Source of the DNA: Caprella mutica | Taxonomy: Eukaryota; Arthropoda; Malacostraca; Amphipoda; Caprellidae | Length of the DNA stretch: 64,000 bases | Direction: 5' to 3' | Assembly (NCBI GenBank): GCA_947561585.1 | Contig: CANNZV010001166.1 | Location: forward strand, 248,001 to 312,000 | Shown: piece after piece, positions 1-14,118 of the stretch | Layout: each line of letters begins with the position of its first letter | Numbering within the stretch: the stretch's first letter is position 1 | The notes under the pieces: model-generated | Databases searched by the model: none | The model's input: only the letters and a program-made list of their open reading frames with translations | What the model was told of the DNA's origin: nothing | Program-made: the position numbers and the translations under genes

Positions 1-936
1 GTGGACTAATGTGATCTGCATTATTGTGTTAGAGGCCCCCATGGAACGCGACACCGCCACTGTAGCAATGTACTACGCTCTACTAACTAGAGCACTGAAA
101 AGAAAAACATGTTCCTCCTGATAAAATACCACTGGAATAATAACTGATATGCCATATATACTTATGAAATCAAATTAATTCTCTGCAAAGAATTAAGTCC
201 TGTGTTGTGTAATTAGCCTGTCCATCCCTGGCCATATCAGGTTTTTTTTTGTCAAGATATGAGACAGGACGTTGTCTTGATAGACAGTTGGTAATTACCT
301 CAGGATTACCTCTTCACATAAACGTTTTCTTCACTGCATGCAATTTATTTCTCACATGTGCTACAAAAACTCTGCTAAAACAGATTGCCTATTAAATAAA
401 TGAAATGAGTTTCATAATTAGAAATGATTCCATAATCAGTATTATCAAGCACTGATTATTCGTATGATAGAATTAATTAAACTTTACGAATCAATTGGAT
501 TGCACTTTGTATATGAAAAATATTTTCTGTAAAGTTAAAAAGAGTAAAAATAAATTTTCATGAGTTGAAGTCTCAATTATTTTTAAAAACGTCAATTAAT
601 TTAGAAGTTATAAATAATATTTTATTACAGAAAATTTTCCTTTGAAATAATTGTATTTCAAATATTGTTTTTCCGAGAAGAAATTCTGTTATAATGGGCT
701 TTTGAAAATATTTTTATAAAATATATTAATTTTATAATTAATGTCTTTGCGATAAATGTAGTTGTGTGAATTTTTATTGTAACGTTGCACTAAAATTATC
801 AATGCATAATTGCTATGAAATTGAGTTAACTATTCAAATTAGCAATGAAGAATATAGCTTCAAATTTGTGGCACGAACTGTAGCTCTTTGATATACAAAT
901 TCCTTATTTATAATATATTAGTAATTTGTATAAAAA
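1..936. other. AT-rich, no recognised feature
   Basis: I see no ORF, exon or repeat structure here. Confidence 0.6.
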
Positions 937-938
937 TA

Positions 939-1500
939 GGCAGGTCCCGCTTATATTACCAAAATCACGACTCAAATATAGTATTATAAATGATGATAAT
1001 TGTGAGGCATGACTAGAAGTTACAATATAATTGTAACTCCATTATAAACATTTCATTTTCTATGAATTGGAATAAAAGAAAACGTCATTGATTGCTTCAC
1101 TTGTAGCATATTGTGTATTTTTTGCAGAATCAGCTGATGAAAGTCCAAGTAACGAAATAATTGAAAGTATTAAAATGCAACCATAGCTTTAACTCTCACT
1201 CAGTACAGGTTTGATACTTAATAATTAGTTTGATACTTTGATTTATATAATTACAATAAATTGAACAAACAAAATTTTATACACTGTAATATAAAATGGC
1301 AGTGGGGTAAGTTCCGAGTTATCGGACGGTTTCACATTTTCAGACACGTGAGAAAAGGCAATGTACGCAAAATCGAGTCCGCAAAACCATTTTCTTTCAA
1401 TGAAATGTTTAAAGAGTTGCAATAATCATATAACACCTTCGAGTCATGTCTCGCAATTATTACAGCATTAATGAAAGCAGGATTGTTATTAGGACCTGCC
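939..1500. mobile_element. TA-flanked MITE, 562 bp
   Basis: The ends are ggcaggtcc and ggacctgcc, a perfect inverted repeat, with TA on each side (937-938, 1501-1502), as expected for Tc1/mariner-type insertion. The interior shares stretches (gttatcggacggtttcacat type) with the element at 39742 and with 49100 and 52805. It has no coding capacity. Confidence 0.75.
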
Positions 1501-1502
1501 TA

Positions 1503-4500
1503 TACTCCTGTACAGGTCCAATGATTAGGCAACATTCATTGAATGATGAGTGGTATTTTGTTTCTTCGGATTTTATTGATAATTTTTCTATTTGTCTAAG
1601 TAGGTGATGATGTGCATATACGTAATAAATTAATTATAGCTTGATAACACTGTGTATGCAGAATTTCAATGTAATTAGAATAACTCATTGGTAGTTTCAA
1701 AATATCTGTTTATGATAGCACAATAAGCATTTACTAAATCATATGTCATTTATCTATTTGAAATCACTGTACCAAGTACTACCTAATAAACACACTACAG
1801 TGGTTCACTTTTCTGGAACTGTTTCCAACATTTTTGAAACACAGGAGTTTCAGTTTCCTGCATCACAAGATGACCGACAATTGCTGAATTTCGAAACACT
1901 TGACAGAGTTTCAGAATTGTTTCATCAAAAGTTACGCTGTGTGGACGGTGCTATAGTTTACTTTAGTACATATTTAATAACGGCCTCCATTACATTTTAC
2001 AGTGCCGAGGTGCTGCATTTTGTTGTAACCAGAATTGCTTTTCGTAGTCCTGTTCGTTACACTGAGTAAAACGTGCTACCATTTTCATTTCTAAACTGAT
2101 ACACGGGTAATTTTTCTCCAACGATGACAGTATAATAACCCACTCAGGTAACAATGTTTTCTGAGGCAACATTACCTCAAAATTGTTACAACATTGTCAT
2201 GTTGTTTTTGGTTATTGGAGTACTGCATGTTAAACAACCGTTTGTAAACTACAGAAAATATGCGAGAGTTGTGGAAGACACTCGAAACAACACTCCATAT
2301 ACACTTCGGTCAGTGGATACAAGACGACTAGTGAAACTTTGTTTGCAAAATATTTATTTTGTATAATAATTGTATAACCTTTTTAGCATATCCTAGAAAA
2401 ATTCCTATACTAAATTGAATTCAACAGTCAGTAATGATTAAATTTTGTAGAAGTTAAGAATGGTGGTTTTGGTAGAGTTTATTCATCGGTATTTCAAAAT
2501 TAATTTTTCTCTTCATATTTATGTTTTAAATTTTATTATTAATTTACCATATTTCTATATTGTTTAATATTGATCTTAAAGCTGAAATAAAATAGTTTTA
2601 CTTATTAAATATACATATTAAAAAAGATTGCATTTGTACTCTCGTAGAAAAAATTATATTTTATTTTCCATTCATTAATTTTAATTTATTGAGAACGATT
2701 ATTGTAAAGAGGAACTTTTCTCACACGTTTCTAATAGTTCATTTTTTATTTTCCTAGAACTGCTCATACTTCTCGTTATCTTCTCTAGACATCACTCCGT
2801 CACAGTTAGGTATCAGTGACCAAGTTATTGCTTGCACAGAACATCAAGACTGAAGAACACTCTGTACACTGCAATGCAAACTTCTCTGTTTTTTTCTAAA
2901 GAATTGCATTGTGAGTTCAAAGTTCCATATCGCAGATTAAACTTTTAAGGAGAGTGGTGAGGGTACCAAGAGTGCACAGAAACTCCTATCATTTGGGACA
3001 GAATTGACCATTAAATTGGACAGGGAATGATTTGTCTATGTTTAAAGAAGTTTAAAATAAAAGAAATTAATAATGATAACATGTATTGAACTTTTCCAGT
3101 TTTTCTAAAAGAATTAAAAACCTGTTAGTGTAACGAATTGGAAAAATCACCAGCGGGTGGTGAAAATATATTCATTTATGTTAATATACAGTTATAGGAA
3201 ATAATGAAAACATTAGTTTTTATTAATTTTTTATGCGTGGCGTAAAACAGAATTAATGTTATTGTTTTCATACTCCATAGAACATAACTTTAAAGTCATT
3301 GGAGTTATAAAAATTAAAGACATTTTCGTGTTATCAAACCATCACCCTTCGGACTATCCGGATTTACCATTACAAATTGACTGAAATTTCTTCTCATAAA
3401 TCTGTCAGTATCAACCATAACCCGGGGAGGGGGGGGAGGGGGGCACACCCCCTCATCCCCAAATCCAAATGCTGCTCGTCAGGACTCACTGCCTCTTATG
3501 TAACAAGTTCTCTGTTACATAGTCAGTTCATAATCGAATGTTCTGGAGTTACATAACCATCTTGTAGTGCCTATTCTAACAGTAGTATGATGAGAAATTA
3601 AAATATAAATTATAAATTACCTATTGTAGTTTTGAACACTATCTGTTGGGAAAAGAGTTCTTCAGTCCCATCAATACTGTTCGAATTCATCACAGTTAAG
3701 TTCGAAAACCATCAAGTTAAGTCTACAAATCATTATAACTATATTACACTTTTTGTTGGAGTGTTCTCTGGTGGGGAGATGGGGGGGAGGAGGTGTGTTG
3801 GTGGAGTGATCAGTTCGGACATTGATGAGGTGGGGGTGCTATGAGGGAGGGGTGGGGGATGTGTTGATTGGAGAAAGGAGTTAGAGAGATGGGGTAGTGA
3901 AGAATGGGGTATTGGTCCTGCTGGGATGTGATGTCAAGAAGTACGGGGGAGTGGACAGTGACATTCAAAAGCTTCATTTCTGGATATTCCTCCGAGTTTC
4001 AGTTCAATTAACTAAATCTTTTTTCTAATGTTAAAAATCTAAATCAATTGAAAAGGGGTTTGGAATAAAAAGACTCCGTTTTGAACGTTAACAAGATATT
4101 TACCATTGTTTAGACTATCGATTACTATTATACAGCATTATTATTTCCATACAAAATATAAATAGGTACCTGACAATCCAATCCGAAGATTTTATAGAAT
4201 CGAGTTTCAATTTTCATTGCTATGCTGATGTTCATGCGAATAAATAAACTATGCAACAATTATTAATATGGTACATACACAGTACATATGAGTTTGTTAA
4301 TTCTTTAGCGTCTACAATACGTTACATCAGTTGTATATGTGATAGTAGACACTGTATAGTAGTATGGCTGCATACGACTTCAGCTGCAGTGAATATTGTA
4401 GCTTTGTCTTGCCATAGCAGTCAATGCAATTATTGAGAGCAAAGTAAACTAATACAGTTATTGTGAGTGTATTGGCTTACACTGTCAAATTAATAATTCT

Positions 4501-4984
4501 CTCATAAAGACATTGAAATTTGTAAGAAAGATTGACATTTTATCGCTTGTTTGCGCGAACACTGTCATAGCTTCAAAATTGCAATTTTTCAGGAGAGGCA
4601 TTTTAGTACTTGTAATGTACATACATTTAATGGTATATCGTTAGGACATTTAACCTCTCTAGCGGTACATTTTTGAGTTAAAAATAATCAGCATTTTATG
4701 ATTTATATGTCTATATGGATAACTCTATATATGTACATGTTTTTGTGTTTATGACGTTGTTGCTGCAAACAAGCGATATGAGCATCAACTCCAAATAGGA
4801 TAATTTCAGCATAATTATTTGTTTCTTATGTCAGTTAGGTTTTTTTGTAGCTAAGTACAGTCAAAGAAAGCAGTATCTTTAATGAACTTATAACAGTCTA
4901 TCTATTTCACATTTACAAAAACAAATTCTAAAAAAAATTGCATTGCTTCTTTTATTATTTCTACCATGTGGTAAAAATATAGTA
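1503..4984. other. No recognised gene
   Basis: AT-rich. ORFs of 60-108 codons (for example 1743-2069) show no family motif or splice support. It includes the G-rich stretches listed separately. Confidence 0.5.
3422..3960 (+). other. G-rich segments, possible G-quadruplex
   Basis: A run of G blocks at 3422-3443 (ggggaggggggga type) and G-rich stretches at 3768-3960 stand out in AT-rich surroundings. No gene signal is attached. Confidence 0.5.
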
Positions 4985-5250
4985 TATAGTGATTGGGTTA
5001 TGATCTCCAGCTACGAGGTTTTTATTAGATTTTGTGTTAGGTAGCCTGTGCTTGTGTCTCTTTTCGTCACATTTCTTAGTAAGTGTCAGAATTCACTGAG
5101 TAGCTTTTCTGTATCCATTAGCATCGTCACAGGCAGTTGTAGTTGACTTCATTCTTGAAACCACTTTCTTTCCTGACTGTTTTTTTGACTAACATGTATT
5201 TATTTTTCTTTTGACCTTCCGAAGCAGATGTTAAACCTATTACTAATAAA
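4985..5250 (+). repeat. Dispersed repeat, copy 1
   Basis: gggttatgatctccagctac, then gaggtttttattagattttg and gttaggtag, match 31113-31180. A second block (ttttgac... agcagatgttaaa) matches near 31250. The family is unknown. Confidence 0.5.
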
Positions 5251-5337
5251 TTCATTTTAATGCTTGTAGATATATTAGAATTGATTGTGAATTTTTTGTT
5301 TAATTATTAAAAAGTTATTTTCAAAATTATCATAACA

Positions 5338-7556
5338 TCTCTGATAGTACATCATCACAGTGACTCTTTTCTCTGATAGTACATCATCACAGTGACTCTT
5401 TTCTCTGATAGTACATCATCACAGTGACTCTTTTCTCTGATAGTACATCATCACAGTGACTCTTTTCTCTGATAGTACATCATCACAGTGACTCTTTTCT
5501 CTGATAGTACATCATCACAGTGACTCTTTTCTCTGATAGTACATCATCACAGTGTCTCTTTTCTCTGATAGTACATCACCACAGTGACTCTTTTCTCTGA
5601 TAGTACATCATCACAGTGACTCTTTTCTCTGATAGTACATCACCACAGTGACTCTTTTCTCTGATAGTACATCATCACAGTGACTCTTTTCTCTGATAGT
5701 ACATCATCACAGTGACTCTTTTCTCTGATAGTACATCATCACAGTGACTCTTTTCTCTGATAGTACAACATCACAGTGTTTCTTTTCTCTGATAGTACAT
5801 CACCACAGTGACTCTTCTCTGATAGTACATCATCACAGTGACTCTTTTCTCTGATAGTACATGATCACAGTGTCTCTTTTCTCTGAGAGTACATCATCAC
5901 AGTGACTCTTTTCTCTGATAGTACATCACCACAGTGACTCTTTTCTCTGATAGTACATCATCACTGTGACTCTTTTCTCTGATAGTACATCACCACAGTG
6001 ACTCTTTTCTCTGATAGTACATGATCACAGTGACTCTCTTCTCTGATAGGACATCATCACAGTGACTCTTTTCTCTGATAGTACATCATCACAGTGAATC
6101 TTTTCTCTGACAGTACATCATCACAGTGAATCTTTTCTCAGATAGTACATCATCACAGTGACTCTTTTCTCTGATAGTACATCATCACAGTGACTCTGTT
6201 CACTGATAGTACATCATCATAGTGACTCTTTTCTCTGATAGTACATCATCACAGTGACTCTGTTCACTGATAGTACATCATCACAGTGACTCTTTTCTCT
6301 GATAGTACATCATCACAGTGACTCTTTTCTCTGATAGTACATCATCACAGTGAATCTTTTCTCTGATAGTACATCATCACAGTGACTCTTTTCTCTGATA
6401 GTACATCATCACAGTGATTCTTTTCTCTGACAGTACATCATCACAGTGATTCTTTTCTCTGATAGTACATCATCACAGTGACTCTTTTCTCTGATAGTAC
6501 ATCATCACAGTGACTCTTTTCTCTGATAGTACATCATCACAGTGTCTCTTTTCTCTGATAGTACATCACCACAGTGACTCTTTTCTCTGATAGTACATCA
6601 TCACAGTGACTCTTTTCTCTGATAGTACATCACCACAGTGACTCTTTTCTCTGATAGTACATCATCACAGTGACTCTTTTCTCTGATAGTACATCATCAC
6701 AGTGACTCTTTTCTCTGATAGTACATCATCACAGTGACTCTTTTCTCTGATAGTACAACATCACAGTGTTTCTTTTCTCTGATAGTACATCACCACAGTG
6801 ACTCTTCTCTGATAGTACATCATCACAGTGACTCTTTTCTCTGATAGTACATGATCACAGTGTCTCTTTTCTCTGAGAGTACATCATCACAGTGACTCTT
6901 TTCTCTGATAGTACATCACCACAGTGACTCTTTTCTCTGATAGTACATCATCACTGTGACTCTTTTCTCTGATAGTACATCACCACAGTGACTCTTTTCT
7001 CTGATAGTACATGATCACAGTGACTCTCTTCTCTGATAGGACATCATCACAGTGACTCTTTTCTCTGATAGTACATCATCACAGTGAATCTTTTCTCTGA
7101 CAGTACATCATCACAGTGAATCTTTTCTCAGATAGTACATCATCACAGTGACTCTTTTCTCTGATAGTACATCATCACAGTGACTCTGTTCACTGATAGT
7201 ACATCATCATAGTGACTCTTTTCTCTGATAGTACATCATCACAGTGACTCTGTTCACTGATAGTACATCATCACAGTGACTCTTTTCTCTGATAGTACAT
7301 CATCACAGTGACTCTTTTCTCTGATAGTACATCATCACAGTGAATCTTTTCTCTGATAGTACATCATCACAGTGACTCTTTTCTCTGATAGTACATCATC
7401 ACAGTGATTCTTTTCTCTGACAGTACATCATCACAGTGATTCTTTTCTCTGATAGTACATCATCACAGTGACTCTTTTCTCTGATAGTACATCATCACAG
7501 TGACTCTTTTCTCTGATAGTACATCATCACAGTGACTCTGTTCACTGATAGTACAC
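5338..7556 (+). repeat. 32-bp satellite array A (about 69 copies)
   Basis: The unit contains gatagtacatcatcacagtg followed by actcttttctct, 32 bp in all. Variants (catcacc, gtctctttt, gacagtac) recur in a fixed order 990 bp apart, showing a higher-order duplication. The array lies upstream of the first visible exon. The same unit occurs inverted at 46229-47055. Confidence 0.95.
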
Positions 7557-8097
7557 CAGTGAGTTATGTCCCATTCATTTCAGTTTTCTGTACGATGTTG
7601 AACATGGTTTAAATTGTCATTGTGAAACATTATTGAATAATAAATTATTGTCCGTATGATGTTTCAAAATATCTGTTGTGAAGCTAGTACTTCCCCTATT
7701 TTCACTCATTATTTGGCTCCATTAACTTGTTTTTGTTCTTATTTTCTCAAGCCAGTACCTAATAGCTCCCTAATTGAACGAAATCTGTCTATCTATAGCT
7801 TCTCATCCAATCGAAACTATCAGTTTTATCATCTGAGTTGCTCCTAAGAGTATTTTTTGGCTCAATAATAAGTGATGCGGAAGTGATCTTAGGTCAAATT
7901 CATTTTTCATCTGTTTGATAAAGTTGTCATACGAGAATATATTGTATCAAAGAGAGAATAAAGACTGAAGAATTGTTAGTCGCGGTTATCATGCTAATAA
8001 AACGTTCCAAGTAACATAGTAATGACTCTTGCTTAACTTTAGGTGATATCAAAAATATACTAATCTTATTATTATGGTCTCACCATAACTCCAAAGA
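7557..8097. other. Unique spacer between two arrays
   Basis: Nothing recognised between the 32-bp and 31-bp arrays. Confidence 0.5.
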
Positions 8098-8752
8098 TGA
8101 TATCTATCACTTTACTCCCTTCACTCTGGTTTATCTATCACTTTACTCCCTTCACTCTGGTTTATCTATCACTTTACTCCCTTCACTCTGGTTTATCTAT
8201 CACTTTACTCCCTTCACTCTGGTTTATCTATCACTTTACTCCCTTCACTCTGGTTTATCTATCACTTTACTCCCTTCACTCTGGTTTATCTATCACTTTA
8301 CTCCCTTCACTCTGGTCTATCTATCACTTTACCCCTTCACTCTGGTTTATCTATCACTTTACTCCCTTCACTCTGGTTTATCTATCACTTTACTCCCTTC
8401 ACTCTGGTTTATCTATCACTTTACTCCCTTCACTCTGGTTTATCTATCACTTTACTCCCTTCACTCTGGTTTATCTATCACTTTACTCCCTTCACTCTGG
8501 TCTATCTATCACTTTACCCCTTCACTCTGGTTTATCTATCACTTTACTCCCTTCACTCTGGTTTATCTATCACTTTACTCCCTTCACTCTGGTTTATCTA
8601 TCACTTTACTCCCTTCACTCTGGTCTATCTATCACTTTACTCCCTTCACTCTGGTCTATCTATCACTTTACTCCCTTCACTCTGGTCTATCTATCACTTT
8701 ACCCCTTCACTCTGGTTTATCTATCACTTTACCCCTTCACTCTGGTTTATTC
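8098..8752 (+). repeat. 31-bp tandem array (about 21 copies)
   Basis: The unit is tatctatcactttactccc followed by ttcactctggtt. Because 31 is not a multiple of three, each frame reads a 31-residue cycle, which creates a 240-codon spurious ORF. No exon signals are associated. Confidence 0.95.
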
Positions 8753-9715
8753 ACTCACATATCACTCCTCTCTGAGACTATGTTGTTCCAGAGGAACGCT
8801 AGACAACTCTTCAAATTGATATACGTACTTCCGTGTCTCCTTCACTCTACTAACTTTTTATCATGCGCTTTCCTGAGGAATATTTCATCTGGAGTTTCAG
8901 GAGTAAGCTGAAACATAAACCTCTTCGCTGAAACTCTTCTCGCTTTATTATTTTTCCGCCATTTGCTGTGTCGGAAGAGTAAGTCATTTGAATTTGTACG
9001 AGTGTTTTGCCTCATCTTCAGAGTGTTTTTTAAATATGGTCCACAGTTTGCTTGCCCAGCGCCAATAAACTTCACTTTTAGAGGTAAACTCAGTTGGAAA
9101 ATATATGACAGGCAGATCTTTTATCATTGTCGATTAGGGTAAACATTGATCGTATCATTACTTCGTAATTATCGTCAGATTTTCTTGCGGAAATGACAGA
9201 CGAAAAATAATGTATGATGAATATTATTTGTATGATCATTGAGTTCCACATTCTAAACTTTAGTACCTTCCTAATAGTAATTCGATTTAATAAATTAGGT
9301 TGGTTGCTTCATTTTTATTTACTAGTCTATGTTATTTCTCCAAGAACTTAACACATAAAACTATCCAGCAAACTCGCTGAAGAAATATTAGAATGTTTTT
9401 CGTTCATAAAATTTTTTCATCACCTAACGTTTTCTGCTTTAGCACATTTCCATATCCAGGGTGTACTAAACACTCACTGTTGTCGTTACTGGTGCACTAC
9501 TAACCCTCACTGGACAGCAGAGAAGTGACTTCATTCACCTCCAACAACCGTGTGGGAGAACATAATTATGGAATGATAATTATCTCAATTTATTCCAGTT
9601 TGACTTTTGGCCAGCTTTTCCTATTTTACCAGATTTATAAAAATTATGCAAGATTGAGCGTCATTCATCGATCAAGAACTGTCAAACAGTTGCTGAATAG
9701 AAAACATTCAAACTG

Positions 9716-9955
9716 ATGGATTGGCAGAGATTCAGATGGTGACATGATTGTTAAGCGACCACCAAAATCACCTGATCTTATACCTTGTGATTTCTTTCGC
9801 AGGCAGGAAAGTCTTATTCCTGGGATATTAAGGCATTATCCTAGTAATAAATCTTTCTTGTATCCTATTGGGATCCGTCGAGAGTTTATTTTACTCAACC
9901 TAGAGATATCGGTGAGTGGAAGAACAGAATCTGTCAGTCATTTGCAGAAGTAACC
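9716..9955 (+). pseudogene. Mariner/IS630-type transposase relic
   Basis: The segment IVKRPPKSPDLIPCDFFR matches the conserved PPRSPDLxPxDFF motif around the last catalytic Asp. Flanking sequence is too decayed to define ends. A possible terminal motif (ccagggtgtactaa) lies near 9457. Confidence 0.65.
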
Positions 9956-11249
9956 TTGAAAATGTTGCATAACGCTATGGATTCATTCCAGACCTGCCTA
10001 AATTTAGTCATCCAAAACAAGGGCCGCCAAACTAAAATAAAATATATTTTAAGAGAAATATAAACCTACACACTGAGAAAGGATTAGTTGAATCAAATCA
10101 AATTTTATTTGTTTTGACTCATATGAATGGATTGATTTTGCCCCTACCTCGTGGGTGCAAAATTGTAATTTAATGAAACGAATAAATATTTCAATAATTC
10201 GAAATTTTGACTTTTAGTGATGTGTTAATATAATATTTTTTTTTATTTCAATAATAAAACTTGAAATTGGAATCAATAAATTAAAATTATGTTGAAACCA
10301 TATTACATTTAATTGTAGATTCTGGTCATATGTAAATAAAAATAGTTTCCATTGTCTTCAAGATATATTGATTAGTATAAGTATAACACTAATATAGTGG
10401 TGTTAAATTATATTTCTATGATAAACTAGGAATTTATTTAAACCTAATAATATTATATTCCATACTACTGAGCGGCATTTAAATGTAACGTAAATTTTGT
10501 ACTGTGTAGAGACATACTCCATTGAGTCACATGCATCCTTGCTTGCAGTATTGAAAACTCTGATACCTTCCATCTTTGTTCCGTGGAAGTTAAGTTGGTA
10601 ATTATTCCTCACATCAGGAATAATGAAGGCTTATAATGGTGTTAAAGTGAGTAAAATAGCAGTTTGTAATGTGCATTAGGCTTTCATCTTCCTTATTAAC
10701 GGCTGTGAGAGAATCCATCTTGTGGTGGGTTTCTCTGGTTACTGGAGAGGGAAATTAATGCAATAAATAGGCAGATGGTTCTTTTATTTTCATTCATTCT
10801 GTGTATTTAGCTGCATAGAAATAGCACTAAATGTGAATGTTATTTGTGTAGTGATTTAACTTTTATATGTAGGAAATGGAACTATTGTTTTAGAGCTTAA
10901 GTTATTATTTAAATTGTCTATAATTGATTACTTTACATGAAGGTATTTCACCTAATTTAGAGCTATCAAATATGCTTTAATTCGTTATAATTTATTGTCA
11001 CAAAAGTAAAAGATATAGAATTAAGCTAATACGGACTGATATTTGAATAACTAAAAAATCAATGGATTCTGTGGCAACCTGTCAAACATTGTCGAGAGAA
11101 TCGCTTAGACTGACGAGAAGTTATGCCGAAACTGAAAACCACATCGAAAAATGTAGGAGTGTGGACTGATGGCAATCATCGCAATATATGTGCAATAAAT
11201 TATAATGATTCAAGATGATGATATTCGTGGCCTTTATTAACGGATTCTC

Positions 11250-11560
11250 TGCAAATGAAGTCAATTCATTGTCGGTGAGTTGTGACGTCGTCCTTCAACG
11301 TGCTCAAGGACATGGTTTGGCTCAGCGCCATTCTGCAACTCTTTCGACTTTCTAGTGGGTGCGAGACAGTGCTCCACCTCATTGTTCAAATGCACCTATT
11401 GAATTTATTAATGAAGAGTTTCGAGGTTACATCATCTAGAGCAGAACGGAAAATATGTTCTCAGCGCACAGTTCAGTTGCCAATCTTCGCACCTTCTCTC
11501 CTGGTAGCTGCACAGTACCAAGTTTACGAGTAAAATCATTTGCAATAGGCTCCCTAGTGC
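11250..11560 (+). pseudogene. Mariner/IS630-type transposase relic
   Basis: In one + frame (about 11353-11440) the peptide VRDSAPPHCSNAPIEFINEE matches the QDGAPPHxSxxVRxFLxExF box, with stops on both sides. A TACAGGG-type terminus, inverted, lies at 11803-11811 (aaccctgta). I did not find the opposite end. Confidence 0.6.
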
Positions 11561-12679
11561 GATGTGTCTCAAAGTTTGCTGAGGGATATATCTAGCCAGG
11601 AGACTATCAAGAATGTTTGCAAAAACTATTATAAAGAGTGATATGTTCTGGCTTTTCGACAGCTTTTGTAGGACTTCAGGAGATGTACCTCATACAGTAG
11701 AGGAAAATAAATGATTGAATTAATTTATTTTTCATTGATCTTCTATGGTTTTGCACTTCATTTGCTCTTTCTTTGCAATGTCACAATTATTTTCCCGTGG
11801 AAAACCCTGTATATAATGACATTCTGTTATTTTTTCTTGTGAATATTCATTGAGAGATGTAAGGTATTATTTTCTTTCTCAGATAATCTGCTCATATCAG
11901 TGAGATGTAAATGTGATCTTTAATTGACAGTTGCTTGTGTTAATACATGAAGCTGTTATCACCTTTCTTGGAAGAGTTCGATTATGTAATGTTTTTTCTT
12001 ATTGTGTGTTTGATTATTTCATCATTTACTAGGTTATTTTCTACTGTAATTTTGTTCAAAATTATATATGTGATAAAAATTAGTTTTGTAAAATACATAA
12101 TATGACACAATCGCCGATAGCAAGTTGATGATCCTTCCTATAGTCATTTCCTATCGAAAACTGTACATCTTTATAAAACTTTCTATCGGCTTTTGTATAT
12201 TTTCAATATTAACATTATTGGTAACAGGTAGAATCTTCCCTCTACTATAATAGAGGATTTCCCTTATTAACAATCAGTTCCATTTTCATTGCAATAAGTT
12301 GTTGCTTAACTCCATCACATATTTGCTAACTTGTTTAACAAGTAACTTCCAGCTAATTAACTAAGCCAAACTTTGCCCTGCTGATGCTAGCTACTTAATT
12401 ATCAAACGGCGTAAGCTGCATTAGCTTCAATATGAATCTTTGCACCTTAAAAGAACATCAAAAGCCCACTACGATTAATGGCAATGGTAATAATATAGAG
12501 AGCAATATCCAATCTACACTCCTAATACTTTTTAAATTTAAGCACAACTCTGGGATAATTGGTTTGAATGTTAATGCTATTTTAACGATAAATGTTATTT
12601 AAGCCTCTACATATGGGAAAATACATAGTAAAAGTACACTGAATATTACCGAGCGTCCAGCCTGTATGTTGTTATACAA

Positions 12680-14090
12680 TATACAGTATAGCTTGTACAC
12701 ACACTGTCATACAGTATAGCTTGTACACACACTGTCATACAGTATAACTTGTGCACACACTGTCATACAGTATATCTTGTACACATCCTGTCATACAGTA
12801 TAGCTTGTACACATCCTGTCATACAGTATAGCTTGTACACATCCTGTCATACAGTATATCTTGTACACATCCTGTCATACAGTATAGCTTGTACACACAC
12901 TGTCATACAGTATAGCTTGTACACACACTGTCATACAGTAAAGCTTGTACACACACTGTCATACAGTATAGCTTGTACACATCCTGTCATACAGTATAGC
13001 TTGTACACATCCTGTCATACAGTATAGCTTGTACACATCCTGTCATACAGTATATCTTGTACACATCCTGTCATACAGTATAGCTTGTACACACACTGAC
13101 ATACAGTATAGCTTGTACACACACTGTCATACAGTATAGCTTGTACACATCCTGTCATACAGTATAGCTTGTACACACACTGTCATATAGTATAGCTTGT
13201 ACACACACTGTTCTACAGTATAGCTTGTACACACACTGTCATACAGTATAGCTTGTACACATCCTGTCATATAGTATAGCTTGTACACACAGTCATACAG
13301 TATAGCTTGTACACATCCTGTCATACAGTATAGCTATTAGCTTGTACACACACTGTCATACAGTATAGCTTGTACACATCCTGTTATACAGTATAGCTTG
13401 TACACACACTGTCATACAGTATAGCTTGTACACACACTGTCATACAGTATAGCTTGTACACATCCTGTCATACAGTATAGCTTGTACACATCCTGTCATA
13501 TAGTATAGCTTGTACACACAGTCATACAGTATAGCTTGTACACATCCTGTCATACAGTATAGCTATTAGCTTGTACACACACTGTCATACAGTATAGCTT
13601 GTACACATCCTGTTATACAGTATAGCTTGTACACACACTGTCATACAGTATAGCTTGTACACACAGTCATACAGTATAGCTTGTACACATCCTGTCATAC
13701 AGTATAGCTTCTACACATCCTGTCATACAGTATAGCTTCTACACATCCTGTCATACAGTGTAGCTTCTACACATCCTGTCATACAGTAGAGCTATTAGCT
13801 TGTACACATCCTGTCATATAGTATAGCTTGTACACACACTGTTATACAGTATAGCTTCTACACATCCTGTCATACAGTATAGCTATTAGCTTGTACACAC
13901 ACTGTCATACAGTATAGCTTGTACACATCCTGTCATACAGTATAGCTTGTACACACACTGTCATATAGTATAGCTTGTACACATCCTGTCATACAGTATA
14001 GCTTGTACACACACTGTCATACAGTATAGCTTGTACACACACTGTAATACAGTATAGCTATTAGCTTGTACACACACTGTAATACATTAT
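12680..14090 (+). repeat. 28-bp tandem array (about 50 copies)
   Basis: The unit is cttgtacacacactgtcata followed by cagtatag. The cacac and catcc subtypes are interspersed, and several units carry an extra tattag. A short block that includes the tattag variant recurs at 13320-13400 and 13555-13625, indicating local duplication. Confidence 0.95.
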
Positions 14091-14118
14091 ACATTACTCT
14101 AAAAAAATTCTGGGTTTT

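Larger units (their letters stand above)
8753..12679. other. AT-rich stretch with transposase relics only
   Basis: Apart from the relics at 9716 and 11250, I see no supported feature. A - strand ORF at 8842-9075 (77 codons, Lys/Arg/Asn-rich) is unassigned; it could be a transposon remnant. Confidence 0.5.

Noticed and set aside
5338..7556. CRISPR-like periodic array
   Set aside because: The 32-bp units are contiguous, with no unique spacers and no cas genes. The surroundings are eukaryotic.
8097..8819. 240-codon ORF with a 31-residue repeat
   Set aside because: Artefact of the 31-bp array; no splice or start support.
8842..9075. - strand 77-codon Lys/Arg-rich ORF
   Set aside because: No recognised domain, no splice support and no neighbours; mentioned only as unassigned sequence.
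11282..11533. 83-codon + strand ORF as a possible exon
   Set aside because: Another frame over the same bases carries the transposase APPH box, so this is a decayed transposon.
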